NCBI RefSeq assembly: GCF_019430905.1
Contig: NZ_JAHYCA010000009.1
Span: 47,462 to 111,461, forward strand
Direction of reading: 5' to 3'
DNA from: Billgrantia antri
Lineage (GTDB): Bacteria; Pseudomonadota; Gammaproteobacteria; Pseudomonadales; Halomonadaceae
DNA: 64,000 bases
In this document: in pieces, positions 8,726-17,408 of the stretch
Layout: every line of letters begins with the position of its first letter
How positions within the stretch are numbered: the stretch's first letter is position 1
The notes under the pieces: generated by a model
The model's input: the letters and a program-made list of their open reading frames with translations, nothing else
What the model was told of the DNA's origin: nothing
Database searches by the model: none
Translations under genes and position numbers: made by a program

Positions 8726-9558
8726 GCTTCTTCGCCCGTTTTGCCCAGAACCGCGGCGCCCTGGTCGGCCTCGTCATTCTGCTCGCCATCGTGCTGATGG
8801 CGATTCTCGCGCCGCTGCTCTATCCCGAGTCGCCCTGGCGCATGGTACAGCGTCCCTTCCTCGCACCACTGGAGGCCGAGGGCTTCTGGCTGGGTACCGA
8901 CACCATGGGACGCGACGTCGCCGCCGGGTTGATGCACGGCGCCTGGGTCTCGCTGCTGATCGGCCTGATCTCGACCTCGGTAGCCCTGCTGATCGGCGTG
9001 CCGCTGGGCGCCGTCGCCGGCTACTACGGCGGGCTGATCGACGACGCCCTGATGCGCTTCACCGAGTTCTTCCAGACCATCCCCAACTTCGCCCTGGCCA
9101 TCGTGTTGGTGGCGATCATGCAACCGAGCGTGGCGTCCATCGTGCTGGCCATCGCCATCGTCAGTTGGCCGCCGGTCGCGCGCCTGGTGCGCGCCGAATT
9201 CATGTCGCTGCGCCATCGCGAGTACGTCGAGGCCGCACGCCTGGTCGGCCAGACCAACCGCACCATCATTCTCAAGCAGATCCTGCCCAATACGCTGTCG
9301 CCGATCATCGTGCTCGCCTCGCTGATGGTGGCCACGGCGATCCTGCTGGAATCAGCACTCTCGTTTCTGGGTCTTGGCGATCCCAACGTGATGTCGTGGG
9401 GCTACATGATCGGCGCCGCCCGCACGGTGATCCGGCAGGCCTGGTGGCTGAGTTTCTTCCCGGGGGTGGCAATCCTGCTCACGGTATTGGCGCTCAACCT
9501 GGTCGGCGAGGGGCTCGACGACGCCCTGAATCCCAAGCTCGCCCGCGAACGCTCATAG
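8722..9558 (+). CDS. ABC transporter permease (DppC type)
   Basis: A 278-residue permease. The start is ATG 8722, overlapping the stop of the previous permease and preceded by AAGGAGG; the open frame upstream of this is not used. It has the DppC layout: a short N-terminal helix (GALVGLVILLAIVLMAILAPLLYP), the FWLGTDTMGRDVAAGLMHGAWVSLLIGL block, and the EAA loop EYVEAARLVGQTNRTIILKQILPNTLSPIIV. Ends eleven bases before the ATPase gene. Confidence 0.93.
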   Translation: MSFFARFAQNRGALVGLVILLAIVLMAILAPLLYPESPWRMVQRPFLAPLEAEGFWLGTDTMGRDVAAGLMHGAWVSLLIGLISTSVALLIGVPLGAVAGYYGGLIDDALMRFTEFFQTIPNFALAIVLVAIMQPSVASIVLAIAIVSWPPVARLVRAEFMSLRHREYVEAARLVGQTNRTIILKQILPNTLSPIIVLASLMVATAILLESALSFLGLGDPNVMSWGYMIGAARTVIRQAWWLSFFPGVAILLTVLALNLVGEGLDDALNPKLARERS

Positions 9559-9568
9559 GAGAGGGACC

Positions 9569-11191
9569 ATGAACGACAACACCCCGGTACTGAGCATTCG
9601 TGGCCTGACCCTGGCCCTGCCCCAGGGAGCCGACCGTGACTACGCGGTGGAAGACGTCAGCTATGACGTGGCGCGCGGTGAGATCATGTGCGTGGTGGGC
9701 GAATCCGGCTCCGGCAAGTCGATGGCGGCCAATGCCGTGATGGGCCTGCTGCCCAAGGGCGTACGCCCCACCGCCGGTGAAGTACTGTTCGACGGCCAGG
9801 ACCTGCTCACGCTCTCCGAGAAGCAGCACCGCCAGCTGCGAGGCCTGCGCATCGGCATGATCTTTCAAGAGCCGATGACCGCGCTCAATCCGCTGATGCG
9901 GGTCGGCGCCCAAATTGCCGAAGTCTTCGAGGCCCACGGCAAGTACAGTGGCAGCGAACGCCAGGAGAAGGCACTGGCGCTGCTGGAAGAAGTCGGCATT
10001 CCGCAACCCGAGCGGGCCATTCGCGCTTACCCTTTCCAGCTCTCCGGCGGCCAGCGACAGCGGGTAATGATCGCCATGGCGCTGGCACTGGAGCCGGAGC
10101 TGCTGATCGCCGACGAGCCCACCACGGCTCTCGACGTCACCACTCAGGCACAGATCCTCGAGCTGATCCGCGACTTGCAGAAGCGCCGCGGCATGGCGGT
10201 GATGTTCATCACCCACGACTTCGGTGTCGTGGCCGAAGTCGCCACCCGCGTCTGTGTGATGCGTTTTGGCCAGATCGTCGAACTTGGCATGGCTGATGAG
10301 GTTCTCGATAATCCGCGCCACGACTATACCCGGGCCCTGCTCGAGGCGATACCGAGCAACCGGGTTCCCGAAGCGAGAGGCGGCGAGCGCCCCGCACCGT
10401 TGCTCGAAGTGCGCAACCTCAACAAGGTCTTCCGCTCACGCGGAGGCCTGTTCAAGCCGGCACGCGAAGTGCGAGCGCTGGACGACGTTTCCTTCACCCT
10501 CGCCCCCGGCGAGACGGTGGGCATCGTCGGCGAGTCCGGCTCGGGCAAGTCGACGCTCGGTCGCTGCGTGGTGCGACTCGAGCGGCCCGACAGCGGCACG
10601 CTCGCGCTGGCCGGCACCGACTTCTCCGCGCTGCGCGGCGACGTGCTACGCCGTGAACGACACCGTGTGCAGATGATCTTCCAGGACCCCTACGCCTCGC
10701 TCAATCCTCGCCATCGCGTCGGCTATGCCATCGCCCAGGGTCCCATGGCCAACGGCGTGCCAAAAGACAAGGCGATGCGTCAGGCCGAGGAACTGCTGGA
10801 GCTGGTGGGGCTCGGCGCCGTGGCCGTGGATCGCTTTCCCCACGAATTCTCCGGCGGCCAGCGCCAGCGTATCGGCATCGCCCGCGCCCTGGCGCTGAAC
10901 CCGGAACTGATCGTCGCCGATGAGGCGGTGTCGGCGCTCGACGTGTCGATCCAGGCCCAGGTGCTGGAGCTACTCGAGGAGCTCAAGCAGAAACTCTCGC
11001 TCTCACTGTTGTTCATTACCCACGACCTGCGAGTCGCGGCCCAGATCTGCGACACCATCATCGTCATGCAGCAGGGGCGCATCGTCGAGCAGGGCACGGC
11101 ACAGGAAGTCTTCCTCAACCCACGAGAGGCCTATACCAGGCAGCTTCTCGATGCCATTCCCGGCCGTGCGCACGAAGCGGCCATGGCCTGA
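9569..11191 (+). CDS. fused double ABC ATPase (DppD-DppF type)
   Basis: A 540-residue protein with two complete nucleotide-binding domains in one chain, as in GsiA and YejF. Domain one has Walker A GESGSGKSM, signature LSGGQRQRVM and Walker B ELLIADEPTTALD. Domain two has Walker A GESGSGKST, signature FSGGQRQRIG and Walker B ELIVADEAVSALD. The second Walker B region has DEAVSALD in place of DEPTSALD, a common variant of DppF halves. It energises the permease pair encoded immediately upstream and sits in the same transcription unit. Confidence 0.95.
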   Translation: MNDNTPVLSIRGLTLALPQGADRDYAVEDVSYDVARGEIMCVVGESGSGKSMAANAVMGLLPKGVRPTAGEVLFDGQDLLTLSEKQHRQLRGLRIGMIFQEPMTALNPLMRVGAQIAEVFEAHGKYSGSERQEKALALLEEVGIPQPERAIRAYPFQLSGGQRQRVMIAMALALEPELLIADEPTTALDVTTQAQILELIRDLQKRRGMAVMFITHDFGVVAEVATRVCVMRFGQIVELGMADEVLDNPRHDYTRALLEAIPSNRVPEARGGERPAPLLEVRNLNKVFRSRGGLFKPAREVRALDDVSFTLAPGETVGIVGESGSGKSTLGRCVVRLERPDSGTLALAGTDFSALRGDVLRRERHRVQMIFQDPYASLNPRHRVGYAIAQGPMANGVPKDKAMRQAEELLELVGLGAVAVDRFPHEFSGGQRQRIGIARALALNPELIVADEAVSALDVSIQAQVLELLEELKQKLSLSLLFITHDLRVAAQICDTIIVMQQGRIVEQGTAQEVFLNPREAYTRQLLDAIPGRAHEAAMA

Positions 11192-11243
11192 AGACGCTCC
11201 TGGAGGACAAGCCTGACGCCCAGGAAAAGCACAAGGATATTTC

Positions 11244-12635
11244 ATGCAAGCTCTACTAACGGACATCGCCGCCGTCGTCGGCTCAGGCAACGTACTCACC
11301 GGCGATGACGTGACCCAGCGCCGGGTCGACTGGATGAGCGGCGCGAGCTGTCACGCCGGGGCCATCGTGCGTCCCGGCAATACCGATGAGCTCGCCGCAG
11401 TGATGCGTTTGTGCCACGCCGCCCGCCAACCGGTGGTCACCCATGGCGGTCTCACCGGCCTGGTCCATGGTGGCGAGGCTGCCCCCGACGAGCTGGTCAT
11501 CTCGCTCGAGCGAATGAACGCGATCGAATCGGTCGACCCGATCGGCAGCACCTTGACCGTGCAGGCCGGCACGCCCTTGCAGAAGGTGCAGGAAATCGCC
11601 GCCGAGCACGACCTGCTGTTCGCACTCGACCTCGGCGCGCGTGGCTCCTGTACCATCGGCGGCAACATTGCCACCAACGCTGGCGGCGTGAGAGTGATTC
11701 GCTACGGAATGATGCGCCAGCAGGTACTCGGTCTCGAGGCCGTGCTCGCCGACGGCAGCGTGGTCAGCTCGTTGAATCGCATGCTCAAGAACAACGCCGG
11801 CTACGACCTCAAGCAGCTATTCATCGGCAGCGAAGGCACGCTGGGCATCGTCACTCGTGCCGTTCTTCGCCTGCATCCCAGGATGAGCAGCGAGCGTACC
11901 GCCCTGGTGGCCTGCCCCGACTTCGCGGGGGTTTCAGGCCTACTGGCCCATCTGGGGCGGGAACTCGGCGGCAGCCTCGGCACCTTCGAGGTAATGTGGC
12001 GCAACCACTATGCGCTGCTCACCGAGGAGAGCGGCCGCAATACACCTCCCTTGCCACCTCACTGGCCCTATTACGCCATCGTGGAGTCGCTGGGCAACGA
12101 CGACGCGGCCAATACGGCGCAGCTCAGCGCCGCCCTGGAGTCGGCCCTCGAGGCCGGCTTGATCGAGGATGCGGTGCTGGCCCAGTCCGATACCCAACGC
12201 CAGGGCATCTGGAACATCCGCGAGGATATCGAGGGGCTGATCCAGCACCTGGCCCCTCTCTTCACCTTCGACGTCAGCCTGCCCATTCCCGACATGCCCG
12301 GCTATGCCGCGGAACTCGAGCGGGCCGTGCAGCAGCGCTGGCCGCAAGGACGCATCGTGGTGTTCGGCCACTTGGGGGATGGCAACCTGCACGTCTCGGT
12401 CAGCGTCGGCGACGACGAGCCGGCAACCCGCCGCACCGTAGAGCGTATCGTCTACGAGCCGCTGGCCGAACTGGGCGGCTCGGTCTCTGCCGAGCATGGC
12501 ATCGGCCTGGAGAAGCGCGATTACCTGACGCTGTCGCGCACGCCGGAGGAGCTCGCCCTGATGCGTACCCTCAAACGTGCACTGGATCCGTTGAACCTGC
12601 TCAACCGCGACAAGGTCCTGGCCCTGGAGGAGTGA
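11244..12635 (+). CDS. FAD-linked oxidoreductase, D-2-hydroxyacid dehydrogenase type
   Basis: A 463-residue flavoprotein of the GlcD/Dld2 (D-2-hydroxyglutarate or D-lactate dehydrogenase) group. The N-terminal PCMH FAD-binding domain shows PVVTHGGLTGLVHGG, LDLGARGSCTIGGNIATNAGG and KNNAGYDLKQLFIGSEGTLG. The C-terminal oxidase domain has VVFGHLGDGNLHVSV and SAEHGIGLEKRDYL, the usual metal and substrate region. It lies 52 bases after the ATPase gene in the same direction and probably belongs to the same operon, suggesting the imported compound yields, or is, a D-2-hydroxyacid. The exact substrate is unknown. Confidence 0.87.
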   Translation: MQALLTDIAAVVGSGNVLTGDDVTQRRVDWMSGASCHAGAIVRPGNTDELAAVMRLCHAARQPVVTHGGLTGLVHGGEAAPDELVISLERMNAIESVDPIGSTLTVQAGTPLQKVQEIAAEHDLLFALDLGARGSCTIGGNIATNAGGVRVIRYGMMRQQVLGLEAVLADGSVVSSLNRMLKNNAGYDLKQLFIGSEGTLGIVTRAVLRLHPRMSSERTALVACPDFAGVSGLLAHLGRELGGSLGTFEVMWRNHYALLTEESGRNTPPLPPHWPYYAIVESLGNDDAANTAQLSAALESALEAGLIEDAVLAQSDTQRQGIWNIREDIEGLIQHLAPLFTFDVSLPIPDMPGYAAELERAVQQRWPQGRIVVFGHLGDGNLHVSVSVGDDEPATRRTVERIVYEPLAELGGSVSAEHGIGLEKRDYLTLSRTPEELALMRTLKRALDPLNLLNRDKVLALEE

Positions 12636-12642
12636 ACCCCGC

Positions 12643-13569
12643 ATGCCGACCCAGGCGCCCTCCTCCGCCTCGACGCTTGCGCGTCGCGATCTCACCACGC
12701 TGCTGCTGATTGCGGCGATCGGGCTGTTCTGGGGCGGTAACTGGCCGGCGGTGCGCTTCAGCCTGATGGACATTCCGCCATTCAGCCTGCGCGCCATCGG
12801 CTTCAGCGCCGGTGCGCTGATGCTGCTGGGATGGGCGTGGCTGAAGCGCTGGCCGCTTGCCATCGTACCGGGAGAACGCCTCTGGCTGGTCGTGAGCGGG
12901 TTGTTCACCATCCTTGGCTTCAACCTGGGCACGGCGTTCGGCCAGCTGCACATGCCGACGTCCCAGGCCGCCATCGTCGCCTTCACCATGCCCTGCTGGG
13001 CGCTGCTGCTGGCCATCGGGCTGCTCGGTGAGCGGGTGACTCGACGCCAGTGGCTCGGCCTGGGGCTGGGCCAGGCAGGCCTGCTGGTACTGCTCGGCCC
13101 GGCTGCCTGGCAGGCCGGTTTCGAGGGTCTCGCCGGTCCCGCGTTCGTGCTCGCTGCCGCGCTCTCCTGGGCGTTGGGTACCGTGCTGATCAAGCGTCGC
13201 GGTGGCTGGCAGGGTCATCCCGTGGTCATCACGGGCTGGCAGTTCGCGCTCTGCGCCCTGCCCATGATCGTGCTGGCCGCCCTGCTCGAATCGCCGAGCA
13301 ACCCCGCCAACTGGAGAACATCGACCTGGCTCGGCCTGGGATATCATCTGGTCTTTGCCATCTGCCTGGCGCAAATGCTGTGGTTTCGCAACGTCAACCG
13401 TCTCACCATCGGCCAGTCCACCATCAGCACCTTGATCATTCCGGTAGTCGGCGTTTCCAGTGCCGTGGTGCTGCTCGACGAGCCGCTCACGTTCAGGTTG
13501 CTGCTGGCTCTCGCACTGATCCTCTCGGCCGTCGCCATCGTCATGACCCAGCGCAAGCCACCGCCTTGA
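12643..13569 (+). CDS. EamA/DMT-family transporter
   Basis: A 308-residue protein with ten hydrophobic spans and the duplicated EamA unit. The first unit begins LLLIAAIGLFWGGNWPAVRFSLMDIPPF and ends near GLGQAGLLVLLGPAAW; the second begins LAGPAFVLAAALSWALGTVLIKRR and contains STISTLIIPVVGVSSAVVLLDEPLT. These proteins usually export amino acids or other metabolites. It starts eight bases after the flavoprotein stop, so it is in the same operon. Its last codons and stop lie at the head of an 18-bp tandem repeat. Confidence 0.87.
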   Translation: MPTQAPSSASTLARRDLTTLLLIAAIGLFWGGNWPAVRFSLMDIPPFSLRAIGFSAGALMLLGWAWLKRWPLAIVPGERLWLVVSGLFTILGFNLGTAFGQLHMPTSQAAIVAFTMPCWALLLAIGLLGERVTRRQWLGLGLGQAGLLVLLGPAAWQAGFEGLAGPAFVLAAALSWALGTVLIKRRGGWQGHPVVITGWQFALCALPMIVLAALLESPSNPANWRTSTWLGLGYHLVFAICLAQMLWFRNVNRLTIGQSTISTLIIPVVGVSSAVVLLDEPLTFRLLLALALILSAVAIVMTQRKPPP

Positions 13570-13607
13570 GCCAATAAGCAGCCTTGAGCCAATAAGCAGC
13601 CTTGAGC
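13563..13607 (+). repeat. 18-bp tandem repeat spanning a stop codon
   Basis: The unit GCCTTGAGCCAATAAGCA occurs at 13563-13580 and 13581-13598, with a third partial copy GCCTTGAGC at 13599-13607. The first copy contains the last codons and TGA stop of the EamA gene, so the duplications lie just after the coding end and do not alter the protein. It looks like a recent slippage expansion. Confidence 0.9.
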
Positions 13608-13664
13608 GAATGACAGCCTGCTGCGACGATCCCTTACACTGCTTCTCGAGTACTGGAGTCTTCC

Positions 13665-14783
13665 ATGCCCCGTTTTCCCGACCACTTGACCGGCCCCGGC
13701 CCCAGCAACCCTTTTCCCGGCATCAAGGTGCTGGAACGGCGTATCGGCCGGGAGATTCCCCATCGCCTGGGCTCCAACGAGGGCCTCGACATGCCCCACC
13801 GGGCATTGCGCGAGCGCTTCGGCGACGCCATGGTGGAGCACGTCTACTGCTACGGCGACTCGGAAGCGCTCGGGGTACGCCAGCGGCTTGCCTCCCTTTA
13901 TGGCTTGCCACTGGAAACCACCCTGGTGGATGCCGGCGCCGACAGCCTGATCGCCCTCGCGCTGCGCACAGTGGCCACGCCCGGTTGTACGGTGGTGAGC
14001 GCCAGCGGTACCTATCCCACCTTCGGCTACTTCGCTCAAGGCCAGGGCTGCCACCTCGTCGAACGCTCCTATCAAGAGGCTCCGGGCCTGCTCTCGCCCG
14101 ACCTCGAGGCGCTGCTGGCCAGCGCCCACGAGCACAGGGCCCGGCTGGTCTACGTCGCCAACCCTGACAATCCCAGCGGACATCTTCACAGCGACGAGGA
14201 GATCCGCCGGCTGCGAGCAGAACTGCCCGACGACTGCTGGCTGCTGCTCGACGAGGCCTACCATGACTTTCGCGACGATGCCGATTCGCCGTTCAGTCGC
14301 GAAGTGCTGCCCGGGGTGATCCGGCTGCGCACGCTTTCCAAGGCCCATGGGCTGGCCGGCATGCGCATCGGCTATGCCATTGCCGAGCCGGAAACCTTGG
14401 CCATGATGATGAAGGTGCGCATTCACTACGCCGTATCCGCCCTGACGCTGGCCGTCGCCGAGACCGTGCTCGATCACCATAGCGAGGTGGAAGCACACAT
14501 TCGTGACGTCAAGCAGCGCCGCCAACGCCTTGCCCGGCATTTTCACGACCTGGGTGCCGAGGTTCTGCCCAGTGCGACCAACTTCATCGCCATCCGCCTG
14601 CCCAGCGCGGAGCTGGCGGGACGACTCAACCAGGAGCTGCTCGAAGCCGGCCGTCTCATCGCCCGCCCCGCGCATCCGGATCTCGGCCACGTGCTGCGTA
14701 TCACCGCCGTGGAGGACGCCCTGGTGCCCGGTCGCTTCGAGATACTCGAGCGGGCCATCATGAAGAACTCGGCTCAGCGCTGA
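13665..14783 (+). CDS. PLP-dependent aminotransferase, HisC-like
   Basis: A 372-residue class I/II aminotransferase most like histidinol-phosphate aminotransferases. Visible elements are YGDSEALGVRQRLASLYG, VDAGADSLIALALRTV, the VANPDNPSGHLHS motif, LLLDEAYHDF with the PLP-pyridine aspartate, and LRTLSKAHGLAGMRIGY with the Schiff-base lysine. No his biosynthetic genes are nearby; it follows the EamA gene by 95 bases and ends ten bases inside the 3' end of the convergent sigma-54 regulator. It more likely serves a catabolic transamination for one of the flanking operons than histidine synthesis. The amino donor cannot be named. Confidence 0.83.
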   Translation: MPRFPDHLTGPGPSNPFPGIKVLERRIGREIPHRLGSNEGLDMPHRALRERFGDAMVEHVYCYGDSEALGVRQRLASLYGLPLETTLVDAGADSLIALALRTVATPGCTVVSASGTYPTFGYFAQGQGCHLVERSYQEAPGLLSPDLEALLASAHEHRARLVYVANPDNPSGHLHSDEEIRRLRAELPDDCWLLLDEAYHDFRDDADSPFSREVLPGVIRLRTLSKAHGLAGMRIGYAIAEPETLAMMMKVRIHYAVSALTLAVAETVLDHHSEVEAHIRDVKQRRQRLARHFHDLGAEVLPSATNFIAIRLPSAELAGRLNQELLEAGRLIARPAHPDLGHVLRITAVEDALVPGRFEILERAIMKNSAQR

Positions 14784-16189
14784 ATCTTGAGCCCGTGCTT
14801 TTTTAGCTTGCGCACCACGCTGGGCTGGCTGATCCCCAGCCGCTCGGCGATGGCATAGGTGCTCGCTAGCGTACGGCACATCTCCTCCAGCACGCTGCGT
14901 TCGGCACGGGCCAGATAGTCGTTCAGACCTTCGCCCTGCGTCAGTGTCGGAACGGCCGCCGAGGCCCAATCGGCCGGCGAAACAGCCACTGGGTCCGCCG
15001 TTTCGGCGCGGTTCGGCGAGTGAATCAGATCGCCCGGACTCGATAGCCAGGCACGTTCCAGCCAGTTTTCGAGCTCGCGCACGTTGCCCGGCCAGTCGCC
15101 GCCCATCAGCTCCGACCAGGTGCTGCCATGCAGCAGCTTGCGCTGGCCATAGCGCTGGTTGAGCCGCTCCAGGCACGCCTCGACCAGAGCCGGAATGTCC
15201 TCGCGACGCTCGCGCAGAGGCGGCAGGGTCACCGGAATGACGTTCAGTCGATAGTAGAGGTCTAGACGGAAGGCGCCGCGCTCCACGCGCCTGGCCAGGT
15301 CCTGGTTGGTGGCCACCACCAGGCGGAAGTCGACCCGCCGCGGGCGGGTGTCGCCCAGCCGGGTGACGCTGCCATCCTGGATCACCTTGAGCAGCTTGGT
15401 CTGCATCGGCAGCGGCAGCTCGCCAATCTCGTCGAGAAACAGCGTGCCGCCCTGCGCCTGCTCCAGCAGCCCGGCCTTGCCCTGTCGTGCCGCCCCGCTG
15501 AAGGCGCCCGGCTGATAGCCGAACATCTCCGACTCGAACAGGTTCTCCGGTATCGCTCCGCAGTTGACCTCGAGGAACGGCCCAGCGTGACGCCGGCTCC
15601 AGCGATGCAGCTGGCGGGCGAAGGCGGTCTTGCCCACGCCCGACTCGCCGAGCATCAATACCGTGGCATCCGACGGCGCCACGCGCTTGAGCAGCAGGGC
15701 CAGCTCCCGCATCACGTCGCTGCGCACCTGAAGTTCATCCAGCGCCGCTTCGAGTTGGCCATCCTCGGCATCGGCGCCGCCCTGGCTGCGCTTGAGATGC
15801 TCGCTAAAGCGCTTCTGCAGCAGGGCGTATTCGTCCTGCAGCAGCTGCAGGTCGGTGAGATCGCGGGAGCGGCTGACGATACGCACGAGCCTACCCTTGA
15901 GATACACCGGATGGGCCTCGGCGATGACACGCCTACCGGTACCGGTCACCTGCATCAGTTGCGCCGGCTTGCCGCTGCGGATCACCTCCAAGCTGATGGA
16001 GGGCTTGAGCACCCCCTCCGCCTCCAACCGCTGCACGGTACTGCCTATCAGGCGCTCCCGCGCCATGCCGTAGACCGCAGCCGCCCCTGGGCTGACGTCC
16101 AATACCAGGCCTTCACCGTTGACGATGAAGAAATGGTCGTTGGCCGTTTCGACGATGGTCCTGATCACTTCCTGGTCGATGTCGCTCAT
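14774..16189 (-). CDS. PAS domain sigma-54-dependent transcriptional activator
   Basis: A 471-residue enhancer-binding protein. An N-terminal PAS domain (IVETANDHFFIVNGEGLVLDVS, to about residue 110) is followed by an AAA+ domain with Walker A GESGVGKT, Walker B GGTLFLDEIGELP and arginine-finger region LYYRLNVIPVTLPPLRER. A C-terminal Fis-type helix-turn-helix is TYAIAERLGISQPSVVRKLK. The sigma-54 contact loop reads GAFSGA instead of GAFTGA. A TTG at 16225 is an alternative start, but it would place coding sequence over the repeated sites at 16201-16269. It is divergent from the ureohydrolase operon, its likely target, which has a -24/-12 promoter. Confidence 0.9.
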   Translation of the reverse strand: MSDIDQEVIRTIVETANDHFFIVNGEGLVLDVSPGAAAVYGMARERLIGSTVQRLEAEGVLKPSISLEVIRSGKPAQLMQVTGTGRRVIAEAHPVYLKGRLVRIVSRSRDLTDLQLLQDEYALLQKRFSEHLKRSQGGADAEDGQLEAALDELQVRSDVMRELALLLKRVAPSDATVLMLGESGVGKTAFARQLHRWSRRHAGPFLEVNCGAIPENLFESEMFGYQPGAFSGAARQGKAGLLEQAQGGTLFLDEIGELPLPMQTKLLKVIQDGSVTRLGDTRPRRVDFRLVVATNQDLARRVERGAFRLDLYYRLNVIPVTLPPLRERREDIPALVEACLERLNQRYGQRKLLHGSTWSELMGGDWPGNVRELENWLERAWLSSPGDLIHSPNRAETADPVAVSPADWASAAVPTLTQGEGLNDYLARAERSVLEEMCRTLASTYAIAERLGISQPSVVRKLKKHGLKIQR

Positions 16190-16200
16190 GCCTTGCCACC

Positions 16201-16269
16201 GATGCAAATATGAATCTTGATTCAATCATGCATCGCATGAGCGGCGCATGCGATTCAATCTTGCATCGC
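16201..16269. promoter_or_regulatory. three copies of a putative activator site
   Basis: GATTCAATCATGCATCGC (16219-16236) and GATTCAATCTTGCATCGC (16252-16269) are direct copies differing at one of 18 bases and 33 bp apart, about three helical turns. GATGCAAATATGAATC (16201-16216) is an inverted copy agreeing at 12 of 16 positions, which makes a TGAATC-TT-GATTCA palindrome with the first. They sit 40-110 bp upstream of the sigma-54 promoter. They are best read as upstream activating sites for the divergently encoded activator. Confidence 0.6.
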
Positions 16270-16308
16270 AGGCGGGAAAAAATCCCTTGATGGCGGGCCG
16301 CACGGGGT

Positions 16309-16324
16309 TGGCATGAAAGCTGCT
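16309..16324 (+). promoter_or_regulatory. sigma-54 (-24/-12) promoter
   Basis: TGGCATGAAAGCTGCT has GG (16310-16311) and GC (16322-16323) separated by exactly ten bases and agrees well with TGGCAC-N5-TTGCW. It lies next to a sigma-54 activator gene and 52 bases before the ureohydrolase start. It also rules out the in-frame ATG at 16313 as a start, because transcription would begin about a dozen bases after the GC element. Confidence 0.75.
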
Positions 16325-16375
16325 ACATGCAGCGGAGAGACGTGCAAAGACCCACCGTCACGCAAGGAGCCGACC

Positions 16376-17326
16376 ATGCCCGACTTCAACCAGCCGCTCG
16401 GCGGCAACGAGATGCCGCGCTTCGGCGGCCCCGCCACCATGATGCGCCTGCCCACCCAACCTACCGCCGCAGGGCTCGACGTGGCCTTTATCGGCGTGCC
16501 GCTGGACATCGCCACCTCCAACCGCCCCGGCACGCGCCTGGGCCCGCGTCAGATCCGCGACGAGTCGCGCATGCTGCGCCCCTACAACATGGCCACCCGC
16601 GCCGCCCCCTTCGACAGCCTGCAGGTGGCCGACATCGGCGACGTGCCGATCAATACCTTCCATCTGCCCAAGACAGTGGACATCATCAGTGCCTTTTACG
16701 ACGAAGTGCTCCGCCATGACTGCACGCCGCTGACGCTGGGCGGCGATCACCTGATCACGCTGCCGATCCTGCGCGCCATCGCCAAGAAGCATGGCCCGGT
16801 GGGGCTGATCCATATCGACGCCCATGCCGACGTCAACGAGCACATGTTCGGCGAACCCATCGCCCACGGCACGCCATTCCGCCGCGCCCAGGAGGAAGGG
16901 CTGCTGGCCCACGGCAAGGTAGTGCAAATCGGCCTGCGGGGGACCGGCTACGCCGCCGAGGACTTCGACTGGTGCCGCCAGCAGGGCTTCCGCGTGGTCA
17001 CCGCCGAGGCGTGCTGGTATCGCTCGCTCGAGCCGCTGATGGCTGAAGTGCGCGAGCAGATAGGCAACACCCCGGTCTACGTCTCCTTCGATATCGACGG
17101 GCTCGACCCCTCCGTGGCCCCCGGTACCGGCACCGTCGAGATGGGCGGACTGACCTCGGCCCAGGGGCTTGAGATCGTGCGTGGGAGCGCCGGGCTCAAC
17201 ATCGTCGGCGGCGATCTGGTCGAGGTCTCGCCGCCCTACGACCCGAGCGGCAACACGGCGATGATGGGCGCCACCCTGCTCTACGAGATGCTTTGCGCCT
17301 TACCCGGCGTGAAGCGTCGCGACTGA
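16376..17326 (+). CDS. gbuA: ureohydrolase, guanidinobutyrase-like (agmatinase family)
   Basis: A 316-residue protein starting at ATG 16376, with AAGGAG six bases upstream. Manganese ligands of the arginase fold are visible in LTLGGDHLIT, HIDAHADVNEH and SFDIDGLDPSVAPGTGT. The N-terminal run QPLGGNEMPRFGG followed by MMRLP and the ADIGDV segment closely resemble, from memory, Pseudomonas guanidinobutyrase GbuA (319 residues) more than SpeB agmatinase. GbuA makes 4-aminobutyrate and urea from 4-guanidinobutyrate. The aldehyde dehydrogenase three genes downstream fits the 4-guanidinobutyraldehyde step. Guanidinopropionase, agmatinase or a related guanidine hydrolase remain possible. Confidence 0.8.
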   Translation: MPDFNQPLGGNEMPRFGGPATMMRLPTQPTAAGLDVAFIGVPLDIATSNRPGTRLGPRQIRDESRMLRPYNMATRAAPFDSLQVADIGDVPINTFHLPKTVDIISAFYDEVLRHDCTPLTLGGDHLITLPILRAIAKKHGPVGLIHIDAHADVNEHMFGEPIAHGTPFRRAQEEGLLAHGKVVQIGLRGTGYAAEDFDWCRQQGFRVVTAEACWYRSLEPLMAEVREQIGNTPVYVSFDIDGLDPSVAPGTGTVEMGGLTSAQGLEIVRGSAGLNIVGGDLVEVSPPYDPSGNTAMMGATLLYEMLCALPGVKRRD

Positions 17327-17408
17327 CAGAAGATAGCCGCGACTGACGCAAGGGTCGCGACTGTCATGACACCGCCTGACCTACAACGACAACCCAAAGG
17401 GAAATCCC

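Noticed and set aside
13344..15176. 610-residue minus-strand frame opposite the EamA, aminotransferase and regulator genes
   Set aside because: It lies antisense to genes with clear family motifs and shows low-complexity, GC-driven composition; no motif recognised.
16190..16225. TTG start at 16225 for the sigma-54 activator
   Set aside because: It would put coding sequence through the repeated activator sites; the ATG at 16189 starts the conserved part.
16376..17326. Ureohydrolase as a guanidine hydrolase
   Set aside because: No nickel chaperone genes or guanidine riboswitch are seen, and the sequence is closest from memory to guanidinobutyrase.
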